DNA of 64,000 bases from Sambucus nigra (GCA_949130495.1 OX422215.1:73795244-73859243), one strand, 5' to 3'; positions 45,300 to 58,550 are shown, counted from the first letter of the stretch. The notes: generated from the sequence alone by a model not told the origin. Made by a program: numbers and translations.

Positions 45300-46240
45300 T
45301 AGATTATATTAGGGCCTATAATTTATTACATAATTCTCTTATAAGAACCGAGCATTGATTTAATCAACGGCCTTCTTATGCTTAAGATCGTGATATAAAC
45401 TGCCTTTGTTTCTTTTAGAATAACCAACAAAGATACATACATCTGTCCTCAATTTCAATTTCCTTATATCTTTCCACATCATGAGTGTCAGGCAACTCCA
45501 AATCTGAACATGCCTTTAAATGAGCTTACACTCATTCTAATGTTCAATGGGAATTAATGATATTGATTAAGAAGAAACTAAATTAGAATGTATAATCCCG
45601 TCTCTTAATGAAAAAATTATAATAAGAAAGCTAAGGTCACGAATAACCTACCATGGACCCTATCATATCTAAAAGATACTTATCCATTCCTTTCTTCTAC
45701 GCCATTCCGAGATGGAATACCAGGTGTAGACGACGGGGATAAAATCCCACATCTTTGATAAATGATCCCTTAACTATCCCAAGAAGTAAACACCTCTAAG
45801 ATCATATCGTGAAATTTTGGATTAGCTTACCTTATCAATATTGCACCCTGCTCATATACAATTTCAACTAATCAATGACTTTAAAGTTTTGGTGCATAAG
45901 GTAAACACATCCATACCTTTAAGGGATCATCGATAAAATCAATAAAGCACTCAAAACCACCTCTTGAATGGATTGTCACCAAACCAAAATAATCTAAATG
46001 AACCATTTATAACCCATATTTGGATCTTTAGATTTGGGCCATGAAGGTGCCCTTAGTCATTTTTAACTTTTAAATGGGATTCAAAACTAGAAATGCCTCC
46101 ACTTCCAATGAACTCAACTGTCCATTTTAAACCAGTCTTCAAATTCCTTTCAGAATGAAATAGCCCAAGCTTAAGTGACAAAATTGTGTTTGGTTATAGA
46201 AGGAAACTTTATCTTTAATGATCTGTCCACTAAATTATTC
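45300..46240 (-). pseudogene. Copia integrase, broken
   Basis: Right to left: the pre-integrase zinc region with CHLSLGYFILKGI (His of the HHCC) and KMTKGTF (~46190-46060), the core start MVHLDYFGLVTIHSRGGFEC (~46000-45950) and FIDFIDD, then the C-terminal LRTDVCIFVGYSKRNKGSLY (~45450) and INARFL (~45350). The order places integrase before RT, which defines Ty1/copia. The catalytic D,D-35-E cannot be fully traced. Confidence 0.75.
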
Positions 46241-46560
46241 ACATCGATATTTAACATCAATGATGAGACAAACATTAAAATATATAAATTATTTTCGAAT
46301 ATATTTGAATAGATAAAGGATATCCAATTTCGATAAAATAATTTTATAACATCAGTTGAATATCTATTAAAAACTAATTAAGAAAATCAAAACCAACTTT
46401 TTTTAAAAATGTGTGCGTTTAATAATTTACCTACATTATATTTATGTCATCACCAAAATTTAAATGGATATCCTACTGCTTATATTGTTGCCTTATTCTA
46501 ATTTCCCATAACTAGGAACATCTCTCTTTTAAATAATTTGCAGTTACCCAGAACCCTTAC
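46241..46560 (-). pseudogene. Copia protease region, heavily decayed
   Basis: The frame with REMFLVMGN*NKATI*AVGYP (~46540-46480) resembles the DLRVGNGA-VAA-AVGTY text that follows the aspartic protease active site in copia polyproteins. The active-site triad is not recognised. Confidence 0.5.
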
Positions 46561-48198
46561 AACTAGTTATAGTCTTGATTTTTAATTTCGAGTCCACATA
46601 CTTTGTTGTCGAATCATATATTTCCTTTTAAGATATAAACCATTACCATGTTCTTTTCCTAACAAATCAAGGGAAATCGGAATACCGTTGCTATAAAAGT
46701 TCTAACTACTTGTAGCGAGAATACTTGTCTTTAGGCTATTATCCATACTATCGATGAATATAAACTTTCTTAACTTAATCCATCATACCTAAGACTTAGC
46801 CACACCTCCTACTTTCCATTCATAAATTAAGTCAAGATCTTTCTCAATAACTACCACTAACCTTTGGCCACCAGTGACCCTCACTATCAGATTATGAAAT
46901 GGTACCGGCTTCCCCGCCATGTCTAATCCAAAGAATCCTTAGTTCAATAACATTTCAAGAACGAGATGCTTACTTAAGAATCATCAGCCAACATAGGTGT
47001 TAACAAACTCCCATCGGTCAATTCTTTCAAATTAAAATATTCATACAGAATTTCCCATTAGGAGGACTGAAGGCATGTAACACTTACTTTAAATGAATTA
47101 ATAAAAATTTTGAAGTTATTGTGATTCCATGATTAATTACCTTCAATGGGGAGAAAAGCCAGGCACTAACATGAGAAATTAATCACATCACAATTTCAAA
47201 TGTAGATTGGAGTCTCTTGCTAAATCAATTTATTATCCCCTGAAGTTTGAACAATGTCCAATTACATTTTTAATTCTTGAAAGTTATTCCACTTAAAACT
47301 TTAATACTAAAACAGTGAAAAAATATTGAATTAATTTTTGAAATCTTAAAATCATCATATTGAAAAATCAAATTTCAATTAAATATGAGAATTAGTTCCA
47401 TTAAATTATAAAGTGGCATCCCTCAAGCGCCAATTAAAACTAATTACATTGTACATACTAGTACCCTTATGGTGTGAGATTTCTCAATAGGATATTAAAT
47501 CACAACATCTTAAACAAGACACATTTTTATCATTCATCATGATATCCAGAGAGCTTAGGAAACTACTGTCAAACATAACGAATAGTCGACGTCTTCTAGT
47601 CCGACTACTAATGGTAATGACTCTAATGGGGAGGAAATCATTAGTTGTGCTTAAGTATATACCATCGGTTTATTCATTAAAATGAAACTGGTCGTGTAGA
47701 ACTTCCTTGATGGGTGGACCAAACTCACTCACATTCAGTTTCAATTAACTATCATTTAAGAATATTAAAAATGCGCGGGGGGGGGGGGGGGGGGGGGGGA
47801 GGGCAATATCAAGTTCACACGAGGAAGTAATCACATCACAATTTTCAAAATACCAATGGAGACCGTGGGGATTATAGGACATTCCTAACTTAAATGAGGA
47901 TATGCCGGCACATATAAATGGTATCCTCGAGTCAATTTATTTGTCGATATATCTAAGTATGATTTAGGAAATTCATCTAATTTCGCCAAAGCCCATGATT
48001 TTCTTGAAGACTCTGCTATTAAAAATATGGAAAACATCAATCACGAATTTTCAATAGTCAAGTCTGTAATTTCTTTGAAATTTTAAACAATATAGAAGAT
48101 TCTACAGTAATCAATCAGGGGTTTGAAGTTAAACACAAGGTTGAATCTAAAAAACCTCGATTGGACTCTTTTCGGTTTTAACTGATGAAGAGAAATCG
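46561..48198 (-). other. Decayed copia gag region and unassigned sequence
   Basis: No readable frame. A 23-base G run lies at 47777-47799. The right part (47850-48198) may belong to the LINE tail that follows. Confidence 0.35.
47777..47799 (+). repeat. G23 homopolymer
   Basis: An uninterrupted run of 23 G preceded by GCGC, followed by AGGG; exceptional in this AT-rich setting. Confidence 0.9.
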
Positions 48199-48371
48199 AC
48201 TCTTAAATATAACATAAGACCTTCGGTATCCCGTTCAAGATAATGTAAATTTTTGCAGTTTGGTAGCTTTCTTTAATTACTTTTCACTTTTTGCTAGTGC
48301 TTGTAAGAGCCACCTACCAGAGGCTTTTTCTCCTAATTATTTATAAATAAATTTCTTTTATTTCAAAAAAA
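48199..48371 (+). repeat. LINE-like 3' tail ending in poly(A)
   Basis: CTTGTAAGAGCCACC, CCAGAGGC, then ATAAATAAATTTCTTTTATTTC and an A run is the usual ending of plant L1 LINEs. No coding part is recognised upstream. Confidence 0.45.
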
Positions 48372-48937
48372 AGTTAATATTTTGAAATTGATGGTCTTAC
48401 AAAAACAATTTATTCAATTCTAAACGGTCGAATTAAATCCCTCTTGATTACCAATTTACTTGAATAAATTCCATAACCCAATCTCATTATTTTAATTTTT
48501 CAAAAATAAAACTATTTTTAAATTAAAATAAAATTTGAAGATAAAATTTTAATTTATACCTTAAAATTAATTACCCAGATTCAATTCAGTTTACAAATAA
48601 ATAAAACAAATTTTCCAAAAAAAAGGATGATCTAGGTCGTTCTCAAATTTAAATCCATGTTGTGCTAAAATAGGTGTCTCAAATTAACCAATTAGCACGT
48701 CAAATCATCCAACATGATAATTAAAGAGGTAATAGGAAAATAATTAAATAAATGCAAATAGAAATAAAAGGACAATATTATCCCTTTGCATCATGGCCCA
48801 TGAGAGTATGTGCGTGGAGAGAGACTACCCAAAATTAAAAATTATTCCAATATAAAGGTAATGTTTGCTTTTAATCAAATTTGGTCGTTATTCCTATATT
48901 TCAAGTCAACAAATAGTGATGTATAACTTGATATAAT
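48372..48937. other. Copia-element leader or unassigned sequence
   Basis: AT-rich, without supported genes; ends at the TGTAACACCCC border of the next LTR. Confidence 0.35.
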
Positions 48938-50028
48938 TGTAACACCCCTTAATTTTTAATGATTTTTTATGTGGATTAATTAAATAAAAAAGGAAAAAAT
49001 AAATCTGGATTGAAATAACTATTAATTAGCGTGACGAGGGTTAATATTTATTTGTGATAATTATATAGATTATTACTTAGCGAATGATAAGAATGTAATT
49101 GTCGTGAGTGAGATATACGGCAATTACGGTAATTTAGTCGGGATGCGCGTGAGTCATGTCGAGACTTAAAACGTATGAAATAAAATGTGAATATATATGG
49201 GTCATCCAAATGGTCACTTTGAGTACTTCAATCTATCTAGAATGATTAAAATAGTCAAAAAATTGCACTCATGGGTTTGAATTGGTCCTCGGTGTATTTT
49301 TAGACGACCAAACCGGCACCCCGGGAGGGTATTTTGGTCTTTTAGCTTTTTAGGGTAAAGAGACCAACGAAATTTCAAGTGATATATAACCAATACATCT
49401 GGGGTAACTTAGGTATAGGAGTTACAAAATACAAATAGGCCATTAGAAAAGAAGGAGAAGCCATTTCTGAAGCTTTAGAGAGAAGTCTTAAAGGATTCAA
49501 GCTTGTTCTTGCACCCCATCATCATTGGAGAGTGGATTGGAAGGAAAGACAAACCAAGTCATCATGAATTCATGAATTCAGATCATCAATCATAAAGAGT
49601 TGCGATTTATTTTGAAGTTATAATACCCATGTAGAAGAGGGTGTTGAAAATATGATTTAAATGATGTTCTTGAAGTACAGATGATTAGAACAAATAATCT
49701 GGGTAGGATTTTCATGTAGAGTTGACCCACATGTATATTAGAAGAAATCAAATTAAGTATGGTGATGAGCATGAAGAAAATCTGGGTTTTATGTTAAGTA
49801 TGAATGAAGAACATGAAAATCTAGGGTTCTGATGAATAAATGATTTGATTCGTTCTTGAATAGAAATCATAGTGTTTTAATGTTATAATCACATTGGAAA
49901 TCATCCTAACTTATGTAGATAACATTTTGGATCATTGGTTGCAAGTTTGGTAAAGGATCGTTGATGTTGTGTAAAAGAAAAATGGTGAAAAATGCAAGAA
50001 TTTAACGAAGAGGATGAACTGCTACTTT

Positions 50029-50100
50029 TCGAATCGATTCGGCCTAAGGGAGAATCGATTCAGCGAGGGAAATCGATTCAGCCCGAGGGCAAATCGATTA
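50029..50100 (+). promoter_or_regulatory. Cluster of GAATCGATTC palindromes in the LTR
   Basis: Four ATCGATT units in 72 bases with GGCCTAAGGG and GCGAGGG-like spacers, ~1.1 kb from the LTR start. The first unit and spacer (GAATCGATTCGGCCT) are shared with the TR-GAG LTR at 15607-15621, though the rest of the two LTRs is not obviously alike. Confidence 0.6.
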
Positions 50101-50489
50101 TTACAAAATTTTCCTTGTTTAATTCCCTAACTTATGAATTATTATTTGAGAAACTTTTGGAGCATCATTTAAACATAATAAGAGATTTATTGGATTACAG
50201 TAGGACTACGATAGGGCTGCGACTTAGTCATAATGAGAGAATTAAGGCGAGGTTTAATCGAGATTGAATCAAAAGGTAATTTATTCGATAGCACAAGGAT
50301 GAGCTACGGGGATTTCAAATGGATGTATTATGTAGACCATTAGAGTATGAGTGAATTAGCTATTGAATTAATGTAAGAGACTAACTGAGGCCCTTCGAAT
50401 TGAGGATAATACTCAGGAGTTTACGATAGAGGGTTATAATTGTAAATTTATAAGTACGGAAAGTATTCGAGATATATATACAACGTACG

Positions 50490-50662
50490 AATGATAATTA
50501 TAGGTTGAGTGTATACATATACAAATTATATTATAGGTGGAGTGTATACCTGTACAGATGATATTTATAGGTTGTGTATATACCTATACGAATTATATTT
50601 ATAGGTTATGTGTATACCTATACGGATAATACTTATAGGTCATGTGTATGCCTATATGTGAT
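50490..50662 (+). repeat. Minisatellite of ~34 bp, five units
   Basis: TATAGGTNNNGTGTATACCTATAC-like units begin near 50500, 50532, 50566, 50600 and 50634. Each includes the near-palindrome GTATACCTATAC. Confidence 0.85.
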
Positions 50663-52160
50663 TTATGGAATGGTGGTGTGTATACCTATTATGTGCTTTC
50701 TTATGTATGTGAACATACCTAAGATGCTTGCTATCACAGGAGGTTCCGCCTCGTGTACAGTATTATCCTGATGAGCCCATTAGGAGGGGGACTTTTAGAC
50801 TTGTGCCTCAGAACATAAAACTTAGGGAATTATAACTACTTGTGTGTATGATAGTGTGACCGGTCATTTGGGTGCGTTAGGTGTGTGTGTATCACAAAGG
50901 CTTAGAACTATGTTCGCGGGTGATATCTGAATCGATAGTCCTTGATTTAGAACTTGACGTACAAAGACTCAATAGCAGAGTATGCATACTCGACAGTTCT
51001 TAGCCCGGGGATGATGGAGATCTATATGTAAATAGTATGATACATATATACATTCATGTGTATTTATCCTACTTGTGTGCAATGTAGGAAGGTTAGAGAG
51101 TGTATATCTGAAAGTGATGTAATTGTGATATAATCTGCTTAGTGGATGATAGTAGTAATGTTAGATAATGTATCTCTAAAGACGATTTAAGTATAGCAAT
51201 TTAATGTATTGGCTTAATGATAACATGCGTGAAATGTGAAATATGGTTTATTAATAACATATGAGGTAATTTTAATTATTAGTGTTATGATAACGTACCG
51301 TATGGGCTGTACGGGGGAAGTTAAAGAGATATTTAACTGAGGACTAATGAGTAATGTTGGGACCTTGTAGCGTACTATATGGGCAGTATAAGTGAGCTAA
51401 ATCTATTAGTGGTTAGTTAGTTATTTATGAGACCTAGTTGGGCTGGTTAGTATAGCTAGGTTGCAGACGTTAGGTGTGCACATTAGTTGAGAGGGGAGAA
51501 ACTGAAGGGAGTGTACATTGAACTAACATGTGTAATCAATAACTGATTTTAAACTGTGATAAATACTTGCTAAATATTTTCAAAAGGTTTTCTTGGCCTA
51601 TGACCCGTCTTGCAAAATATTTTCAAAACCTTTTAGGTGTCCAGCCACAGGACGCCAAGCATGATAATTTATTCCAGGGTTGCGCAGTTGCAACACTTGT
51701 GGATGCTTGCAAGATTTGGATTAAACGCTTCAGTCACTTCATTCCTAGTGTAGGATGCAGTTCAATTATTTCATTTGGGCATGTCTCTCCTTAAGTTGGT
51801 TCATTTTATTTAGTTTATCAGACTTTGTAATTGTGAACTCAGTTTATTTCATTAGATATTTAGTTGGACTTTTGTATCGGGAACTAATGGTTTATTCGGT
51901 ATTATTTTTATTTAGTTATTTATCTTGTGATTGGTTCATATTTTTATTACTGCTTGAATGGCTTAGTTATTGTATTTGTTTCCACCTGTTGTTATTGTTT
52001 AAAAAAAATATAAAATTTGGCCCCAACTTTTTGAATATTAGGTAGTTAGTAAACTTTTAAAATGTTTTCGACGGAGATGCTAATAGTGGACCACGTGATA
52101 TTTTTGCTTTATTTTTATAAAGAATTGATCACGCGATATTTAAATAGGCAGGGTGTCATA

Positions 52161-53400
52161 CTAACTTAGCAATTTATGTTCATGAAGCATAAAAAATAAA
52201 TAAAAATACAGAATAGTAAATCACATACTTAAGAAGAGGAATTATATGAGGAAATAACCTTTAAAAAAACTCAGGCCAAACCCACACCTTCCACTAAATA
52301 GGTAAAGGCTACAAAAGGTAGAAATGACTTAAGAACTTGAACCAATCCTAGACTCAATAAATCATAACCTCCACAAGATACTTTTTCCACCTCCTAGTTG
52401 CAAGAGCAAGTACAGATCGTTCTTCGATCACTTTCCACGGCGCAGGTGTCAACTTCCATTGATAATGTTGCGTTTGCCCCACATCAAATTTTTATTTTAA
52501 AGTTTGAAGAGAAAACTTCTTTCTTTTTAAAGTTTAAAGAAAAAAACTTTGTGTTTCAAAATGGAACAAGTGAAAAGCTTCACTTTGTAGTTTTTAACTT
52601 CCTATTATGTGAGAGTCTAAAGGATGATGGAAGTTTCAAAAGATGTTTATCTAATCAAAATAAACTCACAAAGTATTTTTGAGATATCAAAAATATTTGA
52701 AGTTTCTTCGGAACAAGTTTTGCAAAATTCTTGTTCAAGAATTGAAAGAAGTAATTTAACTTCAAGAACTTTAAACTCAATATGAAAGTAATGGAAATAT
52801 CAAAAATACAAAGAAGGTTTCTGCTATTAAGAAAATCTGATTTATTTTAGCCTCATTAAATAATGAAAACCTTTCAAAAATGTTAACCCTATTTTGTGAA
52901 TGAGAAAAGAGTGAGTTAAATAGGATATTTTTATTTTTCAGATATGTGTACATAAAATTCCAAACCTTCTAACTCATTCTTGACCACACAAAAATAGGTT
53001 TCTTCCCCAAAGAAAAAAAAGATATGATATTAAAAGAAATTCTCATATTTTACAAAACAAGATTTTGGTCAAATTTTCTTTCTGTGCCAGATCTGGCACT
53101 ATCACGGTAGAGTCGCTATAGCGAGACAATGTATCGCTACGGAGAACCTGAGGCGATCGAGGTCACATCATGAAGCAGGGAAAATTTGGACGCAAAAAAG
53201 GATACTGGTGATAATCTTTCACTGTAATGAGACGATGTTCGTTGTGGTGAGACTGAGGCGAGGTAGGTCTCACCTTTATTCATAGGTTTTTTGGTTTTGA
53301 ACAAAAGGAACCAGTAAAAATCTTTTGCTACAACGAGACATGCATCACTGTGATAAGGCGGGTTGCGCCCTTATCTAGTAAATATGAACTAGTAAAGAAA
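52161..53400 (-). repeat. LTR-like promoter sequence with GTCGCTATAGCGAGAC cluster
   Basis: On the minus strand a CTATTTAACTC TATA-like element (~52920) is preceded by a cluster of CGCTATAGCG, CGCTACGG, TGAGGCGA and CGAGAC units (53111-53372). This parallels the arrangement in the copia-type LTRs at 25543 and 27906. Borders of the element are not defined. A CCAGATCTGG palindrome sits at 53087-53096. Confidence 0.4.
53111..53372. promoter_or_regulatory. Cluster of GTCGCTATAGCGAGAC-type units
   Basis: One perfect palindrome (GTCGCTATAGCGAGAC, 53112-53127 apart from its ends) and several decayed copies (TCGCTACGGAG, TTGCTACAACGAGAC, ATCACTGTGATAAGGC). Confidence 0.5.
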
Positions 53401-54560
53401 TTTGGAAATATACTTCAAGTATGTTTGTTCTCATCTAACAACACTCATACTTAAAATACACGCATAGAATGCAATTTTTATGAACATAGTTTTTCTTTAA
53501 GAAAAGTACATTGCATAGTATATTTGTTCAAATAGTCCAAACAACTCACACACAAGTTTTAACACAGTTTCCAATTTAATAAAATATTAATTTAAGTTAT
53601 GTCAAAACAAGGATGGGAAAAATAAGTAATTCTAAGTCCTTTACTTTATCCTAAAATGGGAATCTCATTGGGCATGGTACGAGGTAGCTTTTCTAATGAA
53701 GAGGAATAATTCAGGTCTTGAGATTTTGATCATGAACCCTTCAGGGACAAGTGTGATAATGTCTCAAATATATTTTGGAAAGAGATAAGACAATCTAATC
53801 ATATGGAGCTTTTGAGCATATATGTGCTCCTATAACCTATAATCTTTCTTCATGTATAGGTCTTGAAGAAGTAACCCACTAGAAGTATACTTCTTTATAA
53901 ATAATAATATCCCTTGAAATAAACCTCTTTGAATCTGGGAATTCTTCATGCAATAAACCTCTTGAACAAATTTTCGCTTGTGTTTGTGAATATGAATGGA
54001 GAAGAACCACCACAAAAATCGTCGGCAACACTACCAACCAAACCTACTAGTCATAATCTATAATCGTCGGATCTATTTGGCCTGGCCATTGAATTGATAT
54101 GATCCAATGTCGTCTCGATCCAACCCTATAGACAGTAAGATCGTCTTCCTTACGGGAATGAAATGAAAAAGTGGGCATAACTTCCATGGATCTTCATGAA
54201 ACTTCGTGAAACTTTGTCCAATACAAAAACCAATGTAAATTCATGATTCTAAATATAAATGAACATCAAAACCCTTTTCCAACTCCTCTATATACATTGA
54301 TAAAGGAATAGTTATAATCACCTAATTATTATAACCATATCAAATCTATGAGCAAAAAATAACAAGGGATAAACCACCGCAGGATGAAATCACACAAAAT
54401 AAAAATGTGTGACCATGATAGAATGTATTTTAACATAGAATATATGCAAAACCATATTATTACAATATTAAACACAAGATTGTACAATTATACAACATGC
54501 AAAAACTAGGGTTTCATGCTGGATAACATGGACCTTTTCAAAACATGACTATTCTAAATT
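53401..54560 (-). other. Copia leader/gag side, no gene recognised
   Basis: On the minus strand this should hold the 5' leader and gag of the copia element, but no gag motif is readable. Confidence 0.35.
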
Positions 54561-54576
54561 GGGGCTCTGATACCAA
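54561..54576 (-). other. Primer-binding site of the copia element
   Basis: On the minus strand TTGGTATCAGAGCCCC lies directly downstream of the 5' LTR end; a perfect match to the initiator tRNA-Met site. Confidence 0.85.
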
Positions 54577-54578
54577 AT

Positions 54579-56015
54579 TTTAGGGAAAATAACTTAGGAT
54601 TAACATTTAAAAGGCAAAAAATTTCTGGCACAAAGTTTTTTTATTAATCATGAATTGCAAATAAATCAAGAACTAGGTTTAAAGATTAAACCTAGGGTCC
54701 AAGAATACAATATCATAGCGAATTATGTAGTGATTCATATAAGGAGACAACGGTTAAAGAATATGAAATTCTTGCTTCCCTCTGAGGTCTCCAAAAACCT
54801 TTATAGAAAGCTCTGAACGCCTTGAATCTTCTAGCATATGATTCACCAAAAGTAAACCTTATGTGTTGGCACTCTTGGATAATACCTTGGTGAAATATGA
54901 GAAAATTCACCTTATCTCCCCTCATCTCTTACAAAATATGAATAATGTTTTTCCTCTCCCTCTCTAACCCTCTATAATGGAACATTCCCCAAACACCCTA
55001 GCATACTCTAAAATGGACATAGGCTAGTCAAACTAGGCTTCAAAAGAGTTCCATGCCCACTACTTGGGTATTGGATTATATTAGGTACCCACGAGAAATA
55101 ATTAAGTTGACTTCCAAATAAATACTCTCAAATCCCAACTACAATTTCCATAATTATTTCATTTCTTTATTTGATCGCGATTAACTCCACTAAATAATTA
55201 CGACTGCACTCCAATTTAATTATGTCTAAATCACTCGAGAAAAAGAGGTTTTATTTGCAAAGTTTATTATGGTATGTAATAGGATTCTCCACATTAAGTA
55301 TTCAATTTTCCGCTAACCAATTTTAACCAAATCTAATCAATTTCCTTGGTTCTTAGACTTAAATTATTTGTTGCTCAACCACCATTATAAAATAATTAAA
55401 CAGACAGATTTTACTGGTGAAAATAAAACATACAAGTCTAACAAGTGGATATCACAATCCATTTTATCCCCTAGACGTGAATTTTTCAGAATTATGATCT
55501 CAGACCTACTCATATAACTATCACTAAATGTGCGGGGATCATTTGACTTGATATAAAATTAGATTGAACTCATAGAAATCAAAGTGACATTTGCATAAGC
55601 AGTCCAATCCTCATTATTCTCGAGATTAAGAACCAATGCACCTTTTGCAAATGGTATAAAATTGCCTAAGTCTAATGAAGACAACTCTTAAACTCAAATC
55701 TCATGGGTAATCCTGTAAAATACATTTCTAAGATGTATCAATCATAATACTCGATAGAACTATCATATAAGTTCTCGAACCATTATAGAGGTTCCTCTAT
55801 TTCGAGAAAAACTACTAGGATTTCATCGTAATCATTTTGATAAGATGTTAACTCCCTATTTAGGTTGTAAACTATTCAATTTACTATAACTGAAATACTA
55901 ATCTCTTGTGATCAAGCCGAACCCAACTCACCAAAATTCCAATCGAGTACAATTTATCGACATGAATAAGATATAATATATTCAAAAGCATAAACATAAA
56001 GATTTCTTGTAACCA
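54579..56015 (-). repeat. 5' LTR of the copia element
   Basis: About 1.44 kb, aligned with 41862-43574. It lacks the GC-rich insert. The minus-strand start is TGGTTACAAGAAATC near 56015. Confidence 0.75.
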
Positions 56016-56355
56016 TTATTTTTTTCTTTTGGGTGTTTCCTTGTATTTGTTTGTTCAAAATTAATGGGAGGGAAAGTTTTCCACTGAAATTTGAGAAGGG
56101 AAGGGGTTGAAAGTGCCAAAAAAAATCAAATAATCTTGAAAAAGAAATTGATGGTGGAGAAGTTAAGTTTATGGGGTATTTATAATATTATTTTTATTAA
56201 ATGGTTGATTGTCTCGCAACAATCCAATTATCGTGGCGACCTTCCCTGTATGGCAAAGGAACTATTGTGGGAAGTACGCATATCAACGGATCAGATTTGG
56301 ACCGAATCATGGTCAATCTATATTTGATAAATTAAGAAAATTATCTCGTTTGTAA
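56016..56355. other. Intervening sequence, no gene supported
   Basis: An open plus-strand stretch of 78 codons (56091-56327) has no recognisable motif and is probably chance. Confidence 0.4.
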
Positions 56356-58402
56356 TGTAATTCCCAAACCTAGATTTGGGTTACCGCTGGGTCAACTCGC
56401 ATCGAGTCAACGAGTTAAAGGGGGAGGAGGAAAGACCAATTTTCTTATTTAAGAAAAATTCTTTAATTGCATTATTTTGTAAGGATTAAATTATAGTTTT
56501 AAATTTAAGAAATGAGTTGTCACTTTAAGCAATTACGTTCATTTAACGAGTCGCCACTTTAAGTAATTATGTTAATTTAATGAGGTTTATTTATTAAAAT
56601 CCGTTTAATCCAATAATACTAAATAAATAAGAAATAAATCAAAGTTGTCCCTGTATTATTACATCACTTGGTCAAAGGCACGAATAAAATGATTTATATA
56701 TTCCAAATCCAATGTTTCAATGACAAGTTTTAAAATAATTGTAGAGATTCTAAAGACGATTATTACCCTCAGGGGCTTTACCAGCATCCTTGCTAATGTT
56801 CCTACTCGATGTACCTGGAGTACGAGAGGGATTTTTAATATGAAAAAGCATGGGTGAGCAAAAGCTCAGCAGGGTGGAAAATACTAAGTTATACTTTTTC
56901 TATAAAATTACTCTACATATAACATATATTTTAAACAATTCTATAAATGTTTAACAATTTGGCTAGTATTAATGCAACTACACTGCAATGCACCCGAGAA
57001 ATATGCTCAGACTCACGTTTAACCATTTCATACAACCTTTACCAGGTCTAGAGACTATTTAATAATATTTTATTCCTTCATCTTAATTTTATCTCTTTCA
57101 TTAGGTTGACTTATAGACCTTCCCTAAGCACAACCAAGTTCATTTTCATTGTCATTATCTTTTCTCGAAATCCTCCAATTATTCTCATACTTTAACGAGC
57201 TCTACACCACCGGCAATGCTACCATATGCTCTGGTTAGTGATTTTGGGTCTTCACCCTTAGGCTCTGGGCCCTTCTTAACTATTTCTGGTCTCGTCTGAG
57301 TTCATATTAATGTATTTTAACGTTTTTATCAATGGCCACATTATTCTTTTACTTTCATTATTCCCATTCCATTTCATTCATTTATCTGTTTTCACCAAAC
57401 CGATCGATAAGGTCAATTGATGAAGTATAACCACTAGGAACCCCTAATTTTAGCAAAATTACCATTTTACCCATCACTTACCAAAACCTTGGGAAAAATA
57501 CATTTTCATCGTGGCATTATAGATCGCCAATTTACCTTCCAATCTCTTTTCATGATTTTACGTCCAAAAATCATACATTACCCTTTTTCTTCAAGAAAAT
57601 CTCAATTCTTCATATTTCTTTTTAAGAAGCATATTTAATGTCATAAAGACCATTTTATAAAATGTTCATTTTACTCTTACTCCCAAATGTCATCAAATAT
57701 TATTTCTTCTTCATTTTTTGACATATATTGAGTTACTATTTCCAACTTCCTTATTTCATCAAGAAACCAGCTTTCAATTCCACATATCATGTTCATAAAT
57801 CCTTATTTAACATACTACAATAGTTTAAGCATTTTTGGGAGGATTTTAAGCCTGAAATCCCTTAAATATGCAACTAGACATGATATTAACATGGAAAATA
57901 AATCTTCATGTTTATTTCTTCATTTTTTTAAGATTAAAATAAATTTATTCATCAAAAGCCATTTTAAAGTAAGTTTCCATCAAAAATCCCATTTTGCAAG
58001 AAAACCTTTTTAATAAAGATACTAGAAAATATTTTTGCAAAATAAACCCTTTTAGAATGCATCCTAATAACTTTTAATCTTAAAAACACTTGGAGGAAAA
58101 TCCTACCTTTGATTTGAAGACGATAAACTTAAAGAGAATGACTTGAAAGCTCCTAAAAACTCCTATGCTCCAAGAAATCTCCAACTTCTTCAAGATCTCC
58201 AACAATGGCATCTCCAACCCAACTTCTTCATCAACTAGGCTTGGAATGGGTGTTATAGCCATGGAATAGCTTGGAAAATTCTTAGAGTGGAAGGGTAAAA
58301 CTTTAGTGGGCAATGAAAATGGGTGGACAATGGAATAGTGTGGTTTAGGGAGAGAGAGAGATCCAAAAGTACGATGAAAATTCCTCTCCAACCATCTCAT
58401 CT

Positions 58403-58414
58403 CGATTTATATCC
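58403..58414 (-). promoter_or_regulatory. LTR TATA box
   Basis: GGATATAAATCG on the minus strand, downstream of the TTCGAA cluster. Confidence 0.5.
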
Positions 58415-58550
58415 ACCAACTCCTAACGTTTTAACCAATATTTAAACCCACATTTTGATCTGAGCCTCTAAGAGCTAGACAACTCAACAAATCCATCGCC
58501 CCACATCCTGACAGCACATTAAAATGTGCAGAAAATCCTGATTTGCATCA

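Larger units (their letters stand above)
48938..52160 (+). repeat. Long solo LTR of a gypsy element (TGTAACACCCC type)
   Basis: Starts TGTAACACCCCTTAA and ends near GCAGGGTGTCATA, the inverse-like pairing typical of these LTRs. No PBS, PPT or coding sequence adjoins it, hence solo. It contains a GAATCGATTC cluster (50029-50100), a ~34 bp minisatellite (50490-50662) and several repeated CGTATGGGC words near 51300-51385. Flanking pentamers (ATAAT, CTAAC) do not match, so one border may be slightly off. Confidence 0.6.
41862..56015 (-). mobile_element. Ty1/copia retrotransposon, decayed, with nested insertions
   Basis: Similar terminal blocks at 41862-43574 and 54579-56015 are in the same orientation; a minus-strand primer site lies at 54561-54576. 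Between them the minus strand carries protease, integrase, RT and RNase H fragments in copia order (integrase before RT). Insertions include a likely mitochondrial segment in the 3' LTR, a LINE tail near 48200-48371, an LTR at 48938-52160 and LTR-like sequence at 52161-53400. No target-site duplication is evident (ACTTT left, TTATT right), so a border may have been lost. Confidence 0.75.

Noticed and set aside
49992..50267. Plus-strand frame of 91 codons with SIRPKGESIQRGKSIQ-like text
   Set aside because: Its repeats are the translated ATCGATT palindromes of the LTR.
51567..52045. Two overlapping plus-strand frames at the end of the LTR 48938-52160
   Set aside because: Lie within LTR sequence, hydrophobic low-complexity translation, no family similarity by eye.
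58080..58400. Minus-strand frame of 106 codons in the solo LTR
   Set aside because: Starts just after the LTR TATA box, so it is leader sequence; no recognisable domain.
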